Shown here one piece after another: positions 49,154 to 58,014 of a stretch of DNA of 64,000 nt (its first letter is position 1; the number at the start of each line of letters is the position of its first letter). Under the pieces are notes generated by a model. That model ran no database searches. It was not told the origin of the DNA and saw only the letters and a program-made list of their open reading frames with translations. This stretch comes from Dyella monticola. GTDB taxonomy: Bacteria > Pseudomonadota > Gammaproteobacteria > Xanthomonadales > Rhodanobacteraceae. A program made the translations under genes and the position numbers. The DNA is taken from assembly GCF_003363155.1 (NCBI RefSeq), contig NZ_QRBE01000008.1:1-64000 (forward strand). The letters run 5' to 3'.

Positions 49154-49641
49154 AGCAACCAACGTCCATCGCGCAAGCGGGGGCGCTGCATCATGTGCGT
49201 GGTATCACCCAGGCGCACGGCAACATCATCGACGCTCGAAACCAGCGCCGATTGCGCATCAATCAGCACGACCCGACGCACATGCCCGGCAGGCGCGCGT
49301 GCAAGCTGACGCAAGAGGGCGCTCTCGGTCGGTACCATCGGTAACGGAAAAGGGAAAAGCAGATAGACCCCGAAATGAATGCTCTGCTGGATGTAGCGCA
49401 AGGCATTGCCCAAACGCTGCGAACCGGGAACGAGCGCATGTGCCTCACGCAGGTTCTCCATACCGCTTTCGGGTTTCCACAGATAAACGGACTGTCCGTT
49501 ATGACGGGCAATGGCCCGGAATTGTTCCACCAGGGCCTTGCTGTCGACATGTTCGAGCACTACCAGGCCGCCGGGCGCGGTCAGGATGCGCTCATAGATA
49601 TCGCTGCCGGCCAGCGGCGCGGGGGCCATCAGGGAGGTCAT
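49150..49641 (-). CDS. unknown 163-residue protein coupled to the GGDEF-EAL gene
   Basis: A soluble-looking protein without signal peptide or membrane helices. Visible pieces are GGLVVLEHVDSKALVEQFRA, then YLWKPESGMENLREAH, a hydrophobic stretch HFGVYLLFPFPLPMVP in the middle and VRRVVLIDAQSALVSSVDDV near the end. The alternating strands and helices suggest an alpha/beta fold, but no P-loop is present and no family was recognised. Its stop overlaps the start of the GGDEF-EAL gene, so the two are translated together; a partner or regulator of c-di-GMP signalling is plausible. It is divergent from fadJ. Confidence 0.75.
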   Translation of the reverse strand: MTSLMAPAPLAGSDIYERILTAPGGLVVLEHVDSKALVEQFRAIARHNGQSVYLWKPESGMENLREAHALVPGSQRLGNALRYIQQSIHFGVYLLFPFPLPMVPTESALLRQLARAPAGHVRRVVLIDAQSALVSSVDDVAVRLGDTTHMMQRPRLRDGRWLL

Positions 49642-49821
49642 AGCAACCCAAGGAAGTCATTGCAGGTCGTACGTTACGCGGTCGCACGCGAAGCGCAATA
49701 GCCCATGCGCCGAGGCGTGATCTATACGGCAGACCGCCACATACCCGCCCGCATGGTACGTCTCGCAATCACGGCTGCGGGACGGTATGGTGGGGGTCTT
49801 CCGGCTATCTCCCCATGCCCT

Positions 49822-51873
49822 ATGTTCGAAGGATTGCGCTTCAATCATTGGAAAACGAGCCTGGATGACAGCGGCATTGTCACGCTCACCCTGGATCGGG
49901 CTCACAGCAGCGTAAACGCCATTTCCCGGGACGTGCTTGATGAACTTGGACAGATCGTGGAGCGACTGGCCATCGAAAAGCCGGCGGGCGTCATGATCCA
50001 CTCGGGCAAGTCCAGCGGGTTTGCCGTCGGCGCGGACATCAAGGAATTCGTGGCGTACGCCGACCAGGGGACCGTGCTGGAGAACATCCAGAACGGCCAG
50101 CGGGTATTCGAAGCGCTGGCGCGCCTACCCTGCCCCACGGTGGCGATTGTGCACGGTGCCTGCATGGGTGGCGGTACGGAGCTGATCCTGGCATGCCGCC
50201 AGCGCATTGCCGCCGATGACGACGAAACCCGCATCGGACTGCCGGAGGTGATGCTGGGCATTCATCCTGGCTGGGGTGGATCGGCCCGCTTGCCGCGCCT
50301 GATCGGTGCAGCGGAAGCGCTACCGGTCATGCTGACCGGTAAGGCGCTGTCTGCCCGCCGCGCCAAGAGCATAGGGATGGTCGACCGACTGGCCCCCCCG
50401 GAGGAGCTCATGGCCGAAGCGCGTGCGCTGCTTCGCCATCCTCACGCGCGTCCTTTTACGCAACGCGCGACAGCCTGGATCACCAATACGTGGCTTGCGC
50501 GCCAGATACTCGCGCCCATGGTGGTCAAGCAGACGGCGGCGAAGGTGCGCAAAGAGCACTACCCCGCACCGTTCGCTCTGATCAATGTATGGAAGCGCGG
50601 CGGCAGCAACATTCAGCAGCGCCTGAAACTCGAAGCGCGCTCGGTCGCCAAGCTCGCCGAAACGCCGACCGCGCGCAATCTCATCCGCATTTTCTTTCTG
50701 CAGGAACGACTCAAAAGCCAAGGCAGCGGTGTCGATGCCGGCATTCGACGCGTACATGTCGTCGGCGCAGGTGTCATGGGTGGTGACATCGCCGCGTGGG
50801 CCGCGTTCAAAGGCTTTGATGTGACGCTGCAGGATCGCGAAATGAAGTACATCCAGCCCGCACTGGATCGCGCGAGCGCACTGTACGAAAAGAAACTCAA
50901 AACACCGGAAAAAATCGCCCAAGCGCGCAAACGTCTGCGCGCGGACGTGGATGGCACCGGCGTCGTGCAGGCAGATCTTGCCATCGAAGCTATTTTCGAA
51001 AATCCCGAAGCGAAGGAATCGCTATACGCCACCATCGAGCCGCAATTAAGCGCCGGGGGCTTGCTTGCCACCAACACATCCTCCATTCCGCTGGATGAAT
51101 TGCGCAAAGGATTGAAAACGCCCCAGCGTTTTCTAGGACTGCATTTCTTCAATCCCGTCGCACAGATGCCATTGGTGGAAGTGGTGCGTCACGACCGGCT
51201 TGATCCGACGATAGAAAAGCGCGCAATGGCGTTCTGCAAGGCCATCGGCAAATTGCCGGTAGCGGTTAAAGGTACGCCGGGCTTTCTCGTCAATCGCATC
51301 CTCATGCCTTACTTGCTGGAGGCCCTGCGTCTTTACAACGAGGGCGTGCCCGGGCCGGTATTGGACAAAGAAGCCAAAGCGTTTGGCATGCCGATGGGGC
51401 CGATCGAACTGGCCGACACCGTCGGCCTGGACGTGTGCGCGTCGGTAGGCAAAGAACTGGCGCCGTTCCTTGGTTTGGAGCTTCCGCCCGGGCTTGAGGA
51501 CAAGCTCGAGGCCGGCAAACGCGGCAAGAAAGACGGCCAAGGCCTTTACGTCTGGCAGGAAGGCAAGCCGCAAAAGCCTCAGGTCGATCCGGATTACACG
51601 CCACCGCCCGATCTGCAGGACCGCATGGTCCTGGCAATGGTCAACGAAGCCGTCGCATGTCTCGGCGACGGAGTGGTGGATGATGCCGATCTGCTTGATG
51701 CCGGCGTGATCTTCGGTACGGGGTTTGCGCCGTTTCGCGGCGGTCCGATCCAGTTCGTGCGCAGCGAGGGTGCGGAAAAAATCCGCCTGAAGCTCGAAAC
51801 GCTGGCCAAGCGCTACGGTGAACGCTTCCTGCCAAAAAACGGCTGGGATCATCCCGCTCTGAAAATGCCCTGA
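49822..51873 (+). CDS. fadJ: fused enoyl-CoA hydratase / 3-hydroxyacyl-CoA dehydrogenase (FadJ-type)
   Basis: This encodes 683 residues carrying two steps of beta-oxidation. The N-terminal crotonase domain (about 1-190) has SGFAVGADIKEF and the oxyanion region HGACMGGGTEL. The dehydrogenase domain has the NAD motif GAGVMGGDIA (315-324), the segment TNTSSIPLDEL and LHFFNPVAQMPLVEVV, and a C-terminal domain with GTGFAPFRGGP. The start at 49822 gives MFEGLRFNHWKTSLDDSG; a 39-codon extension upstream is rejected. No thiolase gene is adjacent, which favours FadJ over the fadBA operon enzyme, but the choice between the two names is tentative. Confidence 0.9.
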   Translation: MFEGLRFNHWKTSLDDSGIVTLTLDRAHSSVNAISRDVLDELGQIVERLAIEKPAGVMIHSGKSSGFAVGADIKEFVAYADQGTVLENIQNGQRVFEALARLPCPTVAIVHGACMGGGTELILACRQRIAADDDETRIGLPEVMLGIHPGWGGSARLPRLIGAAEALPVMLTGKALSARRAKSIGMVDRLAPPEELMAEARALLRHPHARPFTQRATAWITNTWLARQILAPMVVKQTAAKVRKEHYPAPFALINVWKRGGSNIQQRLKLEARSVAKLAETPTARNLIRIFFLQERLKSQGSGVDAGIRRVHVVGAGVMGGDIAAWAAFKGFDVTLQDREMKYIQPALDRASALYEKKLKTPEKIAQARKRLRADVDGTGVVQADLAIEAIFENPEAKESLYATIEPQLSAGGLLATNTSSIPLDELRKGLKTPQRFLGLHFFNPVAQMPLVEVVRHDRLDPTIEKRAMAFCKAIGKLPVAVKGTPGFLVNRILMPYLLEALRLYNEGVPGPVLDKEAKAFGMPMGPIELADTVGLDVCASVGKELAPFLGLELPPGLEDKLEAGKRGKKDGQGLYVWQEGKPQKPQVDPDYTPPPDLQDRMVLAMVNEAVACLGDGVVDDADLLDAGVIFGTGFAPFRGGPIQFVRSEGAEKIRLKLETLAKRYGERFLPKNGWDHPALKMP

Positions 51874-51931
51874 CTAATGCTACGCAAGCGGCTTCGCAAT
51901 GATGCGAGGTGGCTGTGCCCACCTCGCGTGA

Positions 51932-52486
51932 TCACCACATCAAGTCGTTCGGTATGCCGTCTTCGTCGACGCCCGCATTGGCCGGATCTACCAACAGCGC
52001 CACCGAGTGCGGATCGATATCTCGCACCTGGTGGGCTACCGCTTGGTTCACCAGCAGATAGCGGCCGCCAGTCTGCACGACGCCCAGTTTGCCGATGTTG
52101 AGATCGGCCAGTTGCAGGGCATCCACATACACGCGACGGATTTTGCCGCCGTATTCGAAGTGACGGATTTGCTCGGCATCCGCTTTGTTGAGCACCTGGC
52201 CTTCGAGCAGCTTCTGCACTTTCTCTTTACGCTCGCGTTTGAGGCGCGCCTGTTCTGCCGCTTCCTGCTCGGCACGCTTGCGCTCTACCGCTTCGATCTG
52301 CGCGCGAATGGCGTAAGCCTTGGCCAAGTCCATCTCCGCATCGCTAGGCGCGGGCTTCGGCTTGTGCGGCGGCTTGCCCTTGAAAGAACGAGCAATCGGC
52401 TTTGAGGGAGGAAGTTGACGCTTCTCTTCCTTGAGTTGTTTGACGATGCCGCTCTTGAGGAGCTGATCTCGTAATGAATCGACCAT
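51932..52486 (-). CDS. DUF2058 (YaiL-like) protein
   Basis: This encodes 184 residues: MVDSLRDQLLKSGIVKQLKEEKRQLPP, whose family core is SLRDQLLKSGIV, then a highly charged coiled coil (about 60-115, rich in Glu, Lys, Arg and Ala) and a small C-terminal domain with FEYGGKIRRVYVDALQLADL. Homologues are nucleoid- or RNA-associated in appearance, but no function is established. It is followed by slyX 34 bp upstream in the same strand order (slyX is transcribed first). Confidence 0.9.
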   Translation of the reverse strand: MVDSLRDQLLKSGIVKQLKEEKRQLPPSKPIARSFKGKPPHKPKPAPSDAEMDLAKAYAIRAQIEAVERKRAEQEAAEQARLKRERKEKVQKLLEGQVLNKADAEQIRHFEYGGKIRRVYVDALQLADLNIGKLGVVQTGGRYLLVNQAVAHQVRDIDPHSVALLVDPANAGVDEDGIPNDLMW

Positions 52487-52520
52487 GGTCTAATCCGGTA
52501 TTGCCTGTGTCGCGTTTTTT

Positions 52521-52733
52521 TCAGTAGTGCGGCGGGGGTGGTTCGCTGTGCGGATCGGGTGCCTGGCCAATGCGCACCGTTGCCAATTCGCTGCGCAAAT
52601 CACGCACGAGGCGTTCCAGCGTCGCGATGCGCAGCGACTGATCCGCATCCGCTGCCACCAGCGCCTGGACCGCATCATCGACAAAAGCGAGCCGGACTTC
52701 CAGCTCCGTGAGGCGTTGTTCGGTCGTAGTCAT
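52521..52733 (-). CDS. slyX: SlyX family protein
   Basis: A 70-residue coiled-coil protein (RLTELEVRLAFVDDAVQAL, then LRIATLERLVRDLRSELATV) ending in EPPPPHY; the Pro-rich PPHY tail is the family hallmark. Function is unknown despite early links to lysis phenotypes. The gene starts 2 bp after the ugd stop, so it is probably expressed from the ugd transcript, and precedes the DUF2058 gene. Confidence 0.92.
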   Translation of the reverse strand: MTTTEQRLTELEVRLAFVDDAVQALVAADADQSLRIATLERLVRDLRSELATVRIGQAPDPHSEPPPPHY

Positions 52734-52735
52734 GA

Positions 52736-54079
52736 TTACGCCGGCTGCGCCACGCTGCGTCCGCGCCCGATACCGTAATAGGCCAGGCCGGCCTCTTCCA
52801 CCACCGCCGGTTCGTACATGTTGCGGCCGTCGAAAATGGCAGGATCCTTGAGCATGTTGCGGATACGGGCGAAATCCGGGCTACGAAAGGCCTTCCACTC
52901 CGTAACGATCGCCAAGGCATCGGCGCCATCCAGCGTCTGGTAGGCGTTATCGCACAGCACCAGATCGCTGCGTTCGCCGTAAAGCCGCTGTGCCTCCTCG
53001 CGGGCCTCCGGATCAAAGGCCCGCACCCTCGCACCGGCTTCCCACAGCGCTTCCATCAATCGGCGGCTGGACGCCTCGCGCATATCATCCGTATTGGGCT
53101 TGAACGCCAATCCCCACAAGGCGATGGTGCGGCCGCGCAGGGCTCCATCGAAATGATCCAGGATAAAATCGTAAAGCCTGGTTTTCTGGCTGTGATTGAC
53201 CGCTTCAACCGCCTCGAGCAAACGCGCGTTGTAGCCCACTGTGCGGGCGGTGCGCTCCAGTGCCTGAACATCCTTGGGAAAACATGAGCCACCGTATCCG
53301 GCGCCCGGATAGATGAAGTGGTAGCCAATGCGCGGATCCGAACCAATCCCCTGGCGCACGAGCTCCACATCCGCACCGACGCGTTCGGCGATGTTGGCGA
53401 TCTCGTTCATGAAGCTGATCTTTGTCGCCAGCATGGCGTTCGCCGCGTATTTGGTCAGTTCGGCGGACCGCACGTCCATGACCACGGTACGATCGTGACT
53501 GCGATTGAACGGCGCATAGAGCTTGCGCAGCAAACCGATCGCCCGCGCACTTGAAGTACCGATGACGATGCGATCGGGACGCAGACAATCTTCGACCGCG
53601 TCACCCTCTTTCAGGAATTCGGGATTGGACGCGACATCGACATCGATTTCGACACCGCGCGCTTTCAATTCGTCGCAAACCGCCTTATGCACACGATCGG
53701 CAGTGCCGACAGGCACGGTGGATTTATTGACGATAACCGCATAACGATCCAAATGCTGCCCGATCGACCTCGCCACGCTCAGCACGTATTGCAGGTCGGC
53801 GCTGCCGTCTTCGTCCGGCGGCGTACCCACAGCAATGAAGATGATTTGCGCATGCGCGACGGCAACGGCGGCATCGGTGGTGAATTCGAGTTGCCCATTG
53901 GCGTGATTGCGTCGAACGATCGGCTCAAGGCCCGGCTCGAAGATGGGTATCTCACCACGACGCAGGCGGGCCACTTTGCTTTCATCGATATCTACACAAA
54001 CGACATGGTTACCCATCTCAGCCAGGCAGGCTCCGGTGACCAGACCCACATAGCCGGTACCAAATATGGTGACTTTCAT
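52736..54079 (-). CDS. ugd: UDP-glucose 6-dehydrogenase
   Basis: Oxidises UDP-glucose twice to UDP-glucuronate for exopolysaccharide or lipopolysaccharide sugars. The 447 residues have the N-terminal NAD motif [10 protein letters not shown] (7-16), [11 protein letters not shown], the central signature [13 protein letters not shown], catalytic C266 in [11 protein letters not shown] and the C-terminal UDP-binding domain with [19 protein letters not shown] (cut here at its core [14 protein letters not shown]). It is upstream of slyX and follows the fkpA terminators. Confidence 0.97.
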   Translation of the reverse strand: MKVTIFGTGYVGLVTGACLAEMGNHVVCVDIDESKVARLRRGEIPIFEPGLEPIVRRNHANGQLEFTTDAAVAVAHAQIIFIAVGTPPDEDGSADLQYVLSVARSIGQHLDRYAVIVNKSTVPVGTADRVHKAVCDELKARGVEIDVDVASNPEFLKEGDAVEDCLRPDRIVIGTSSARAIGLLRKLYAPFNRSHDRTVVMDVRSAELTKYAANAMLATKISFMNEIANIAERVGADVELVRQGIGSDPRIGYHFIYPGAGYGGSCFPKDVQALERTARTVGYNARLLEAVEAVNHSQKTRLYDFILDHFDGALRGRTIALWGLAFKPNTDDMREASSRRLMEALWEAGARVRAFDPEAREEAQRLYGERSDLVLCDNAYQTLDGADALAIVTEWKAFRSPDFARIRNMLKDPAIFDGRNMYEPAVVEEAGLAYYGIGRGRSVAQPA

Positions 54080-54133
54080 CGTATGGGATCAACGCCTTGT
54101 TGGGGGGCGAGGATTCTAACAGCCCCAAAAGAA

Positions 54134-54158
54134 ACGCCTATGTCAACGACACAGGCGT
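54134..54158 (-). terminator. second hairpin downstream of fkpA
   Basis: ACGCCTATGTC-aac-GACACAGGCGT gives an 11-bp stem with one mismatch, followed on the minus strand by TTCTTTT. It is a back-up terminator 20 bp after the first hairpin and insulates ugd. Confidence 0.75.
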
Positions 54159-54177
54159 CTGCTTGAACCAATGCAAA

Positions 54178-54210
54178 ACGAACGGGGCGCGTTTATCGCG
54201 CCCCGTTCGT
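54178..54210 (-). terminator. strong intrinsic terminator of fkpA
   Basis: ACGAACGGGGCGC-gtttatc-GCGCCCCGTTCGT is a perfect 13-bp GC-rich stem, followed on the minus strand by TTTTGC. It lies 24 bp after the fkpA stop. Confidence 0.9.
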
Positions 54211-54233
54211 GAGAACTGCGTGCAGTGCCGAGA

Positions 54234-55031
54234 TTACCGGCCGCCGCCCTCACCCTCGCCGCCGCCAGGAGCGCCGCGCTCGCCACCACCAGCACCCGCC
54301 GGCGTGGGACCGGTCTTGACCAGCGTCACGTCAAAGATCAGCGCCTGGTTCGGCGGGAAGCCATTTTGCGGCTGCTCACCGTAAGCCAGCTTGGCCGGGA
54401 TGAAGAGCTTGTAATGACCACCCACTTGCATCAGCTGCAAGCCCTCGCGAAACCCCGGGATCACGCCTGACAGCGGGATCGAGGTCGGGCCACCGCCGGG
54501 ATGATCGGCCGAGGCGTCGAACTTCTCACCGCTCACGAAGGTGCCGGTGTAGTTGATTTGTACGGTGTCATCCGGACCCGGGCGTGCGCCGGTGCCCTGC
54601 GAAATCACCTGATACTCCAGGCCCGAAGCCGTGGTCTTCACGCCAGGCTGGCTCTTGTTCTTGGCCAGGAAGGCATCGCTTTCGCTCTTGTTCTTGGTGG
54701 AAGCGGCTTCGTACTGAGCCTTAGCCTTGGCCTGCACGCTAGCGATGAAAGCCTTCCAGGTAGCCTCTGCATCGGCATCGTTCATGTTCGGCTTGACGCC
54801 GGACAGAGCGTCCTGCACAGCCTTGCCTACCACAGCGGGATCTACCGATTCACGCATAGCCGGCGGCAATTGTCCGGCCATCTGATAACCAAGAATGTAG
54901 CTGGCCTTGGCCTTGTCTACGGGGGCAGCCGTAGCGGTGGACTTGGATGTCTGGGCCTGCACGCCAGCGGTCGTGCCCAGCACAACGGCCAGCGCGACCG
55001 CCGTTAGCGTGGGTCGCAGAAAATGCTTCAT
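54234..55031 (-). CDS. fkpA: FKBP-type periplasmic peptidyl-prolyl isomerase (FkpA-like)
   Basis: This encodes 265 residues with a signal peptide (MKHFLRPTLTAVALAVVLGT to about VQAQ), an N-terminal helical dimerisation domain (about 35-125: KASYILGYQMAGQLPPAM, KAFIASVQAKAKAQYEAA) and an FKBP domain (about 140-245: SGLEYQVISQGTGARPG, VQINYTGTFVSGEKFDAS, VIPGFREGLQLMQVGGHYKL). It folds outer-membrane and periplasmic proteins. The unusual end is a Gly/Glu-rich tail (GGGERGAPGGGEGEGGGR). The ATG at 55031 has AGGGAG upstream. A sigma-E-type promoter lies about 115 bp upstream, consistent with fkpA being a sigma-E gene in E. coli. Confidence 0.93.
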   Translation of the reverse strand: MKHFLRPTLTAVALAVVLGTTAGVQAQTSKSTATAAPVDKAKASYILGYQMAGQLPPAMRESVDPAVVGKAVQDALSGVKPNMNDADAEATWKAFIASVQAKAKAQYEAASTKNKSESDAFLAKNKSQPGVKTTASGLEYQVISQGTGARPGPDDTVQINYTGTFVSGEKFDASADHPGGGPTSIPLSGVIPGFREGLQLMQVGGHYKLFIPAKLAYGEQPQNGFPPNQALIFDVTLVKTGPTPAGAGGGERGAPGGGEGEGGGR

Positions 55032-55144
55032 TAGGAACTCCCTAGTCATGGATATGCCGGCGTGCCGCACCGGACCTCCCCCCAAATGGAGGCTGGTCAC
55101 GCATTGTGCTGTGTCCAGTCCGGTCTTGGCAACGACGATCCGGC

Positions 55145-55171
55145 ATTGACCGACGAGGTCGGGAAAAGTTC
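55145..55171 (-). promoter_or_regulatory. predicted sigma-E promoter of fkpA
   Basis: On the minus strand, GAACTT (55171-55166), a 16-nt spacer, and TCAAT (55149-55145). The flanks TGAACTT and GGTCA are shared with the rpoE promoter. It lies about 115 bp upstream of the fkpA ATG and just after the stop of the antiporter gene, so fkpA has its own stress-driven start. Confidence 0.7.
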
Positions 55172-55199
55172 AAGGATGCAACCGTGCGCAGCACCTCAT

Positions 55200-56966
55200 T
55201 CAGCCTGATTCATTAGGTGGAGATGCAGGCTTTTCCAAGGTGTCCCGCAGCGCCGCCTGCAACCTTGCATGGACCTTAACAAGGCCGCGCCAGAGGATCA
55301 CGGCGAGTATCACGCACACCGCGACAAGCGATAAAACGACACCACGCGGCGGCAAAATCGCCGAACCGAGTACGCCGACCAGCAACGCCAATACCAGCAA
55401 CGTGGCCAGTGGAATCAATTTCGCAAGAACCTGCCGGATCGCTTGCGTGTAAGAACCCGCAAAACGCTCGCGTATCCCCAGTTCCGCAAGCAGCATTCCC
55501 AAGGCTTCCGCCTTGCGGTACACCGCAATCAACAAGGGCAGCGATAAAAACAGCGCACATGCCCAGATCACGGAGTGACGCATGTTGCGACCCATCCCCC
55601 AGTGCTCGAACCACGCCGCATGATGTGCGTTGATATACGCACCGATCACGAACAGCGTAACCACGAGCGCAATATTGATGGCGATGTGCCAAAGCAATCG
55701 ACGGAACATCCGTGCCAGTACGGCGTTTTCATCCACGGGCCGCAAATTCTCCAGCCAACCGCTATAGCTGCTGATCAACAAGCGCAGCGGCCTGGGTATA
55801 ACACGCTGCCCCGTTTGCGCCAGTACATCCGCACTGCGAAGCAGATATGGCGAGATCACCATGCATATCAGCGCAGCCGCCACCGCGATGGGATAGATGA
55901 ATGTGCTCACCGCCCCGAGCGTGAGGCCGAGTGCGGCAATCACGAACGAAAACTCACCGATCTGCGCCATGCACAAGCCAGTGCGCAAAGAAGTACGTAG
56001 ATCGTGCCCGATGAAGAACACGCCAGCACTGCAGATCACGCTCTTGCCAATCATCACCGTCAACGCGATCCACAAAGCAGGCAGCGCGTAGTGAATGAGT
56101 TGACTGGGATCGATCTTCAAACCGATCGCCACGAAAAAGAGCGCCGCGAACATATCGCGCAACGGTTCTACCAGGTGCACCACGCGCGGTGCACTGTGGG
56201 CCTCGGCGACCACCGCACCGGCCAAAAAAGCACCTAGCGCCACGCTGAAACCCAACCAGGCGGCGAGCAAACTGGTGCCAAAACAGATGGCGAGCACACT
56301 CACGAGCAAGGTTTCGTTGCGATCAAACTGTGCGACGTAGTCCACCAGCCTCGGCAACAGCAGTAGCCCTACGATCATGCCAGCGACGACGAACAGTCCA
56401 AGATGCCCCACGACACTGATTGCCACGCCCGTCTCCACCGTCCCGCTGATCGCAATGGCGGTAAGCAACGTAAGAAGCACAATGGTGAGCATGTCTTCGG
56501 CCACCAGCATGCCCACAACCAGCCGTGCGAACGGCCAATGACGCAGGCCGCTTTCCGTCAACGCCCGCGTGGCCACCATGGTCGAAGACAACGCCATGAT
56601 GGCGCCCAGGAACAATGCATTTCGGCTTCCCCACCCGAACACGAGGCCCAGCTGATAGCCGACCCACAGCATGAATCCCACTTCGATCACGGTGATCAAC
56701 AACAATGCGCCGCCCACTTGGCGCAACTTGCGCACACTGAATTCGAGCCCCAGCGTGAACATCAAGAGCACCACGCCAAGGTTGGAGATATCGGCAATTG
56801 CACGGGGATCGTCCACCAGCACGCCAGGCGTGTGCGGACCAATCACCATACCCGCCAAGATGTAGCCCGGGAGCACAGGCAACCGCAGTCGCTGGAAGAG
56901 TATGGTCGTGGCGCCGGCCACAAGCATCACTAGCGCCAGGTCGCGAATAAGGCCGATGTCGTGCAT
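55200..56966 (-). CDS. CPA2-family cation:proton antiporter (Kef/YbaL-like) without nucleotide-binding domain
   Basis: This encodes 588 residues with a 12-13 helix Na+/H+ exchanger domain (about 1-390: GYILAGMVIGPHTPG, LGVVLLMFTLGLEFS, SSTMVATRALTE, AFLAGAVVAEA). After it come further hydrophobic segments (about 430-580) in place of the cytoplasmic TrkA-N/C domain that closes KefB, KefC and YbaL. The loss of that regulatory part is the odd feature. The ATG at 56966 (MHDIGLIRDLALVMLV) was chosen over a GTG nine codons upstream because it starts the first helix directly and has AGAG before it. Ion specificity cannot be told. Confidence 0.9.
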   Translation of the reverse strand: MHDIGLIRDLALVMLVAGATTILFQRLRLPVLPGYILAGMVIGPHTPGVLVDDPRAIADISNLGVVLLMFTLGLEFSVRKLRQVGGALLLITVIEVGFMLWVGYQLGLVFGWGSRNALFLGAIMALSSTMVATRALTESGLRHWPFARLVVGMLVAEDMLTIVLLTLLTAIAISGTVETGVAISVVGHLGLFVVAGMIVGLLLLPRLVDYVAQFDRNETLLVSVLAICFGTSLLAAWLGFSVALGAFLAGAVVAEAHSAPRVVHLVEPLRDMFAALFFVAIGLKIDPSQLIHYALPALWIALTVMIGKSVICSAGVFFIGHDLRTSLRTGLCMAQIGEFSFVIAALGLTLGAVSTFIYPIAVAAALICMVISPYLLRSADVLAQTGQRVIPRPLRLLISSYSGWLENLRPVDENAVLARMFRRLLWHIAINIALVVTLFVIGAYINAHHAAWFEHWGMGRNMRHSVIWACALFLSLPLLIAVYRKAEALGMLLAELGIRERFAGSYTQAIRQVLAKLIPLATLLVLALLVGVLGSAILPPRGVVLSLVAVCVILAVILWRGLVKVHARLQAALRDTLEKPASPPNESG

Positions 56967-57077
56967 GCTGCTCTCTACATTCTTTTCGATCACAGCTTAA
57001 ACCGAAGCAACAAACACGCGACGCTTCGAAACGGACAAGGCAGCATTCGCAGGCCGTGAATTTTTTTGAAAAAAAGC

Positions 57078-57106
57078 TTGACGGAAATCCGGACCCACCC
57101 TATTCT
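57078..57106 (+). promoter_or_regulatory. near-consensus sigma-70 promoter of the tRNA cluster
   Basis: TTGACG (57078-57083), a 17-nt spacer and TATTCT (57101-57106), 17 bp before the tRNA-Ala gene. An A-rich tract (GAAAAAAAGC) immediately upstream could serve as an UP element, as usual for stable-RNA promoters. Confidence 0.85.
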
Positions 57107-57123
57107 TTCTGGCTTCCAGCGGC

Positions 57124-57199
<76 letters not shown>

Positions 57200-57207
57200 A
57201 CACATAC

Positions 57208-57283
57208 GTCCCCATCGTCTAGAGGCCTAGGACATCACCCTTTCACGGTGGCGACCGGGGTTCGAATCCCCGTGGGGACGCCA
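57208..57283 (+). tRNA. tRNA-Glu (anticodon TTC)
   Basis: A complete 76-nt cloverleaf with encoded CCA: acceptor GTCCCCA/TGGGGAC, anticodon loop CTTTCAC with TTC, and T arm CGGGGTTCGAATCCCCG. It lies 8 bp after tRNA-Ala. Confidence 0.97.
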
Positions 57284-57350
57284 CTCCAACCGGTCACGGC
57301 AGGAGTGGAAATGGACTTGAGTGTTGGCGTGGTGCTGGAATGTACAACGT

Positions 57351-57427
57351 GGAGCGGTAGTTCAGTCGGTTAGAATGCTGGCCTGTCACGCCGGAGGTCG
57401 CGGGTTCGAGTCCCGTCCGCTCCGCCA
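57351..57427 (+). tRNA. tRNA-Asp (anticodon GTC)
   Basis: A complete 77-nt cloverleaf with encoded CCA: acceptor GGAGCGG/CCGCTCC, anticodon loop CTGTCAC with GTC, and T arm GCGGGTTCGAGTCCCGT. It lies 67 bp after tRNA-Glu, without an obvious promoter of its own. Confidence 0.97.
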
Positions 57428-57442
57428 TTTGTTTGACCAAGA

Positions 57443-57466
57443 AGCTCGCTCCCGGCGGGCTTTTTT
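57443..57466 (+). terminator. intrinsic terminator of the tRNA cluster
   Basis: AGCTCGC-tcccg-GCGGGCT (one G-T pair) followed directly by TTTTTTG, 15 bp after tRNA-Asp. Confidence 0.9.
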
Positions 57467-57490
57467 GTTGCCTGAATGCAGGCACCAGCG

Positions 57491-57955
57491 TTACTTCGGC
57501 ACGTGTTCCAGCGTGCCAGCCGAGTGCCCCTGCTCGGCCAGATATTCCAGCCAGCGGGTGAGAAAGCTGTTCATCTGCAAACGATGCTGGAATACCGTAT
57601 GAGCAGGCGAAAACGGCCCCAGAACCTGCCACAAATGGCGCCCAGGATGGCAATGCAAGGCTTCAGCCACGTGCGCGTCGTTGTACATGCGCAGTTGCGC
57701 CGATGGCGCACGCCGCCCGGTCTGCGCATCGACGAATCCATAGGTCAATTCGAGCTCAAGCGTGTAGGGGTGGCGCTCCTGCAGCACCAGGTGCACCGGA
57801 AGGCCATCGTCGATATCGGACACGTAATCGCCCACTTGCAATCCTTGCGGTGCGAACAGGCGCGTCAGCCGGTGATAATTTTCGGCATAAAGCCCCATCA
57901 GGAACTCAAAACGTCCTGGCAGCAAGGCGGTGCGGCGGTCGAGTACGGCACTCAT
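57491..57955 (-). CDS. DUF1249 family protein
   Basis: This encodes 154 residues with the family core RFEFLMGLYAENYHRLTRLF, SDIDDGLPVHLVLQERHPYT and LELTYGFVDAQTGRRAPS, then ARMYNDAHVAEAL-like ordering (here LRMYNDAHVAEALHC). It is cytoplasmic in appearance. E. coli YqiB belongs here; no function is established. It is convergent with the tRNA cluster and upstream of it lies ppsR on the same strand, 59 bp away. Confidence 0.9.
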   Translation of the reverse strand: MSAVLDRRTALLPGRFEFLMGLYAENYHRLTRLFAPQGLQVGDYVSDIDDGLPVHLVLQERHPYTLELELTYGFVDAQTGRRAPSAQLRMYNDAHVAEALHCHPGRHLWQVLGPFSPAHTVFQHRLQMNSFLTRWLEYLAEQGHSAGTLEHVPK

Positions 57956-58014
57956 AAGGTTGCGACAATCTCCTCGGCTGGCTTCACTCTACATGGAAGG
58001 GTTTGGCCACCCTT

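Noticed and set aside
57294-57653. A 119-codon minus-strand frame with ERTGLEPATSGVTGQHSN
   Set aside because: False translation antisense to tRNA-Asp, continuing over the terminator into the DUF1249 gene.
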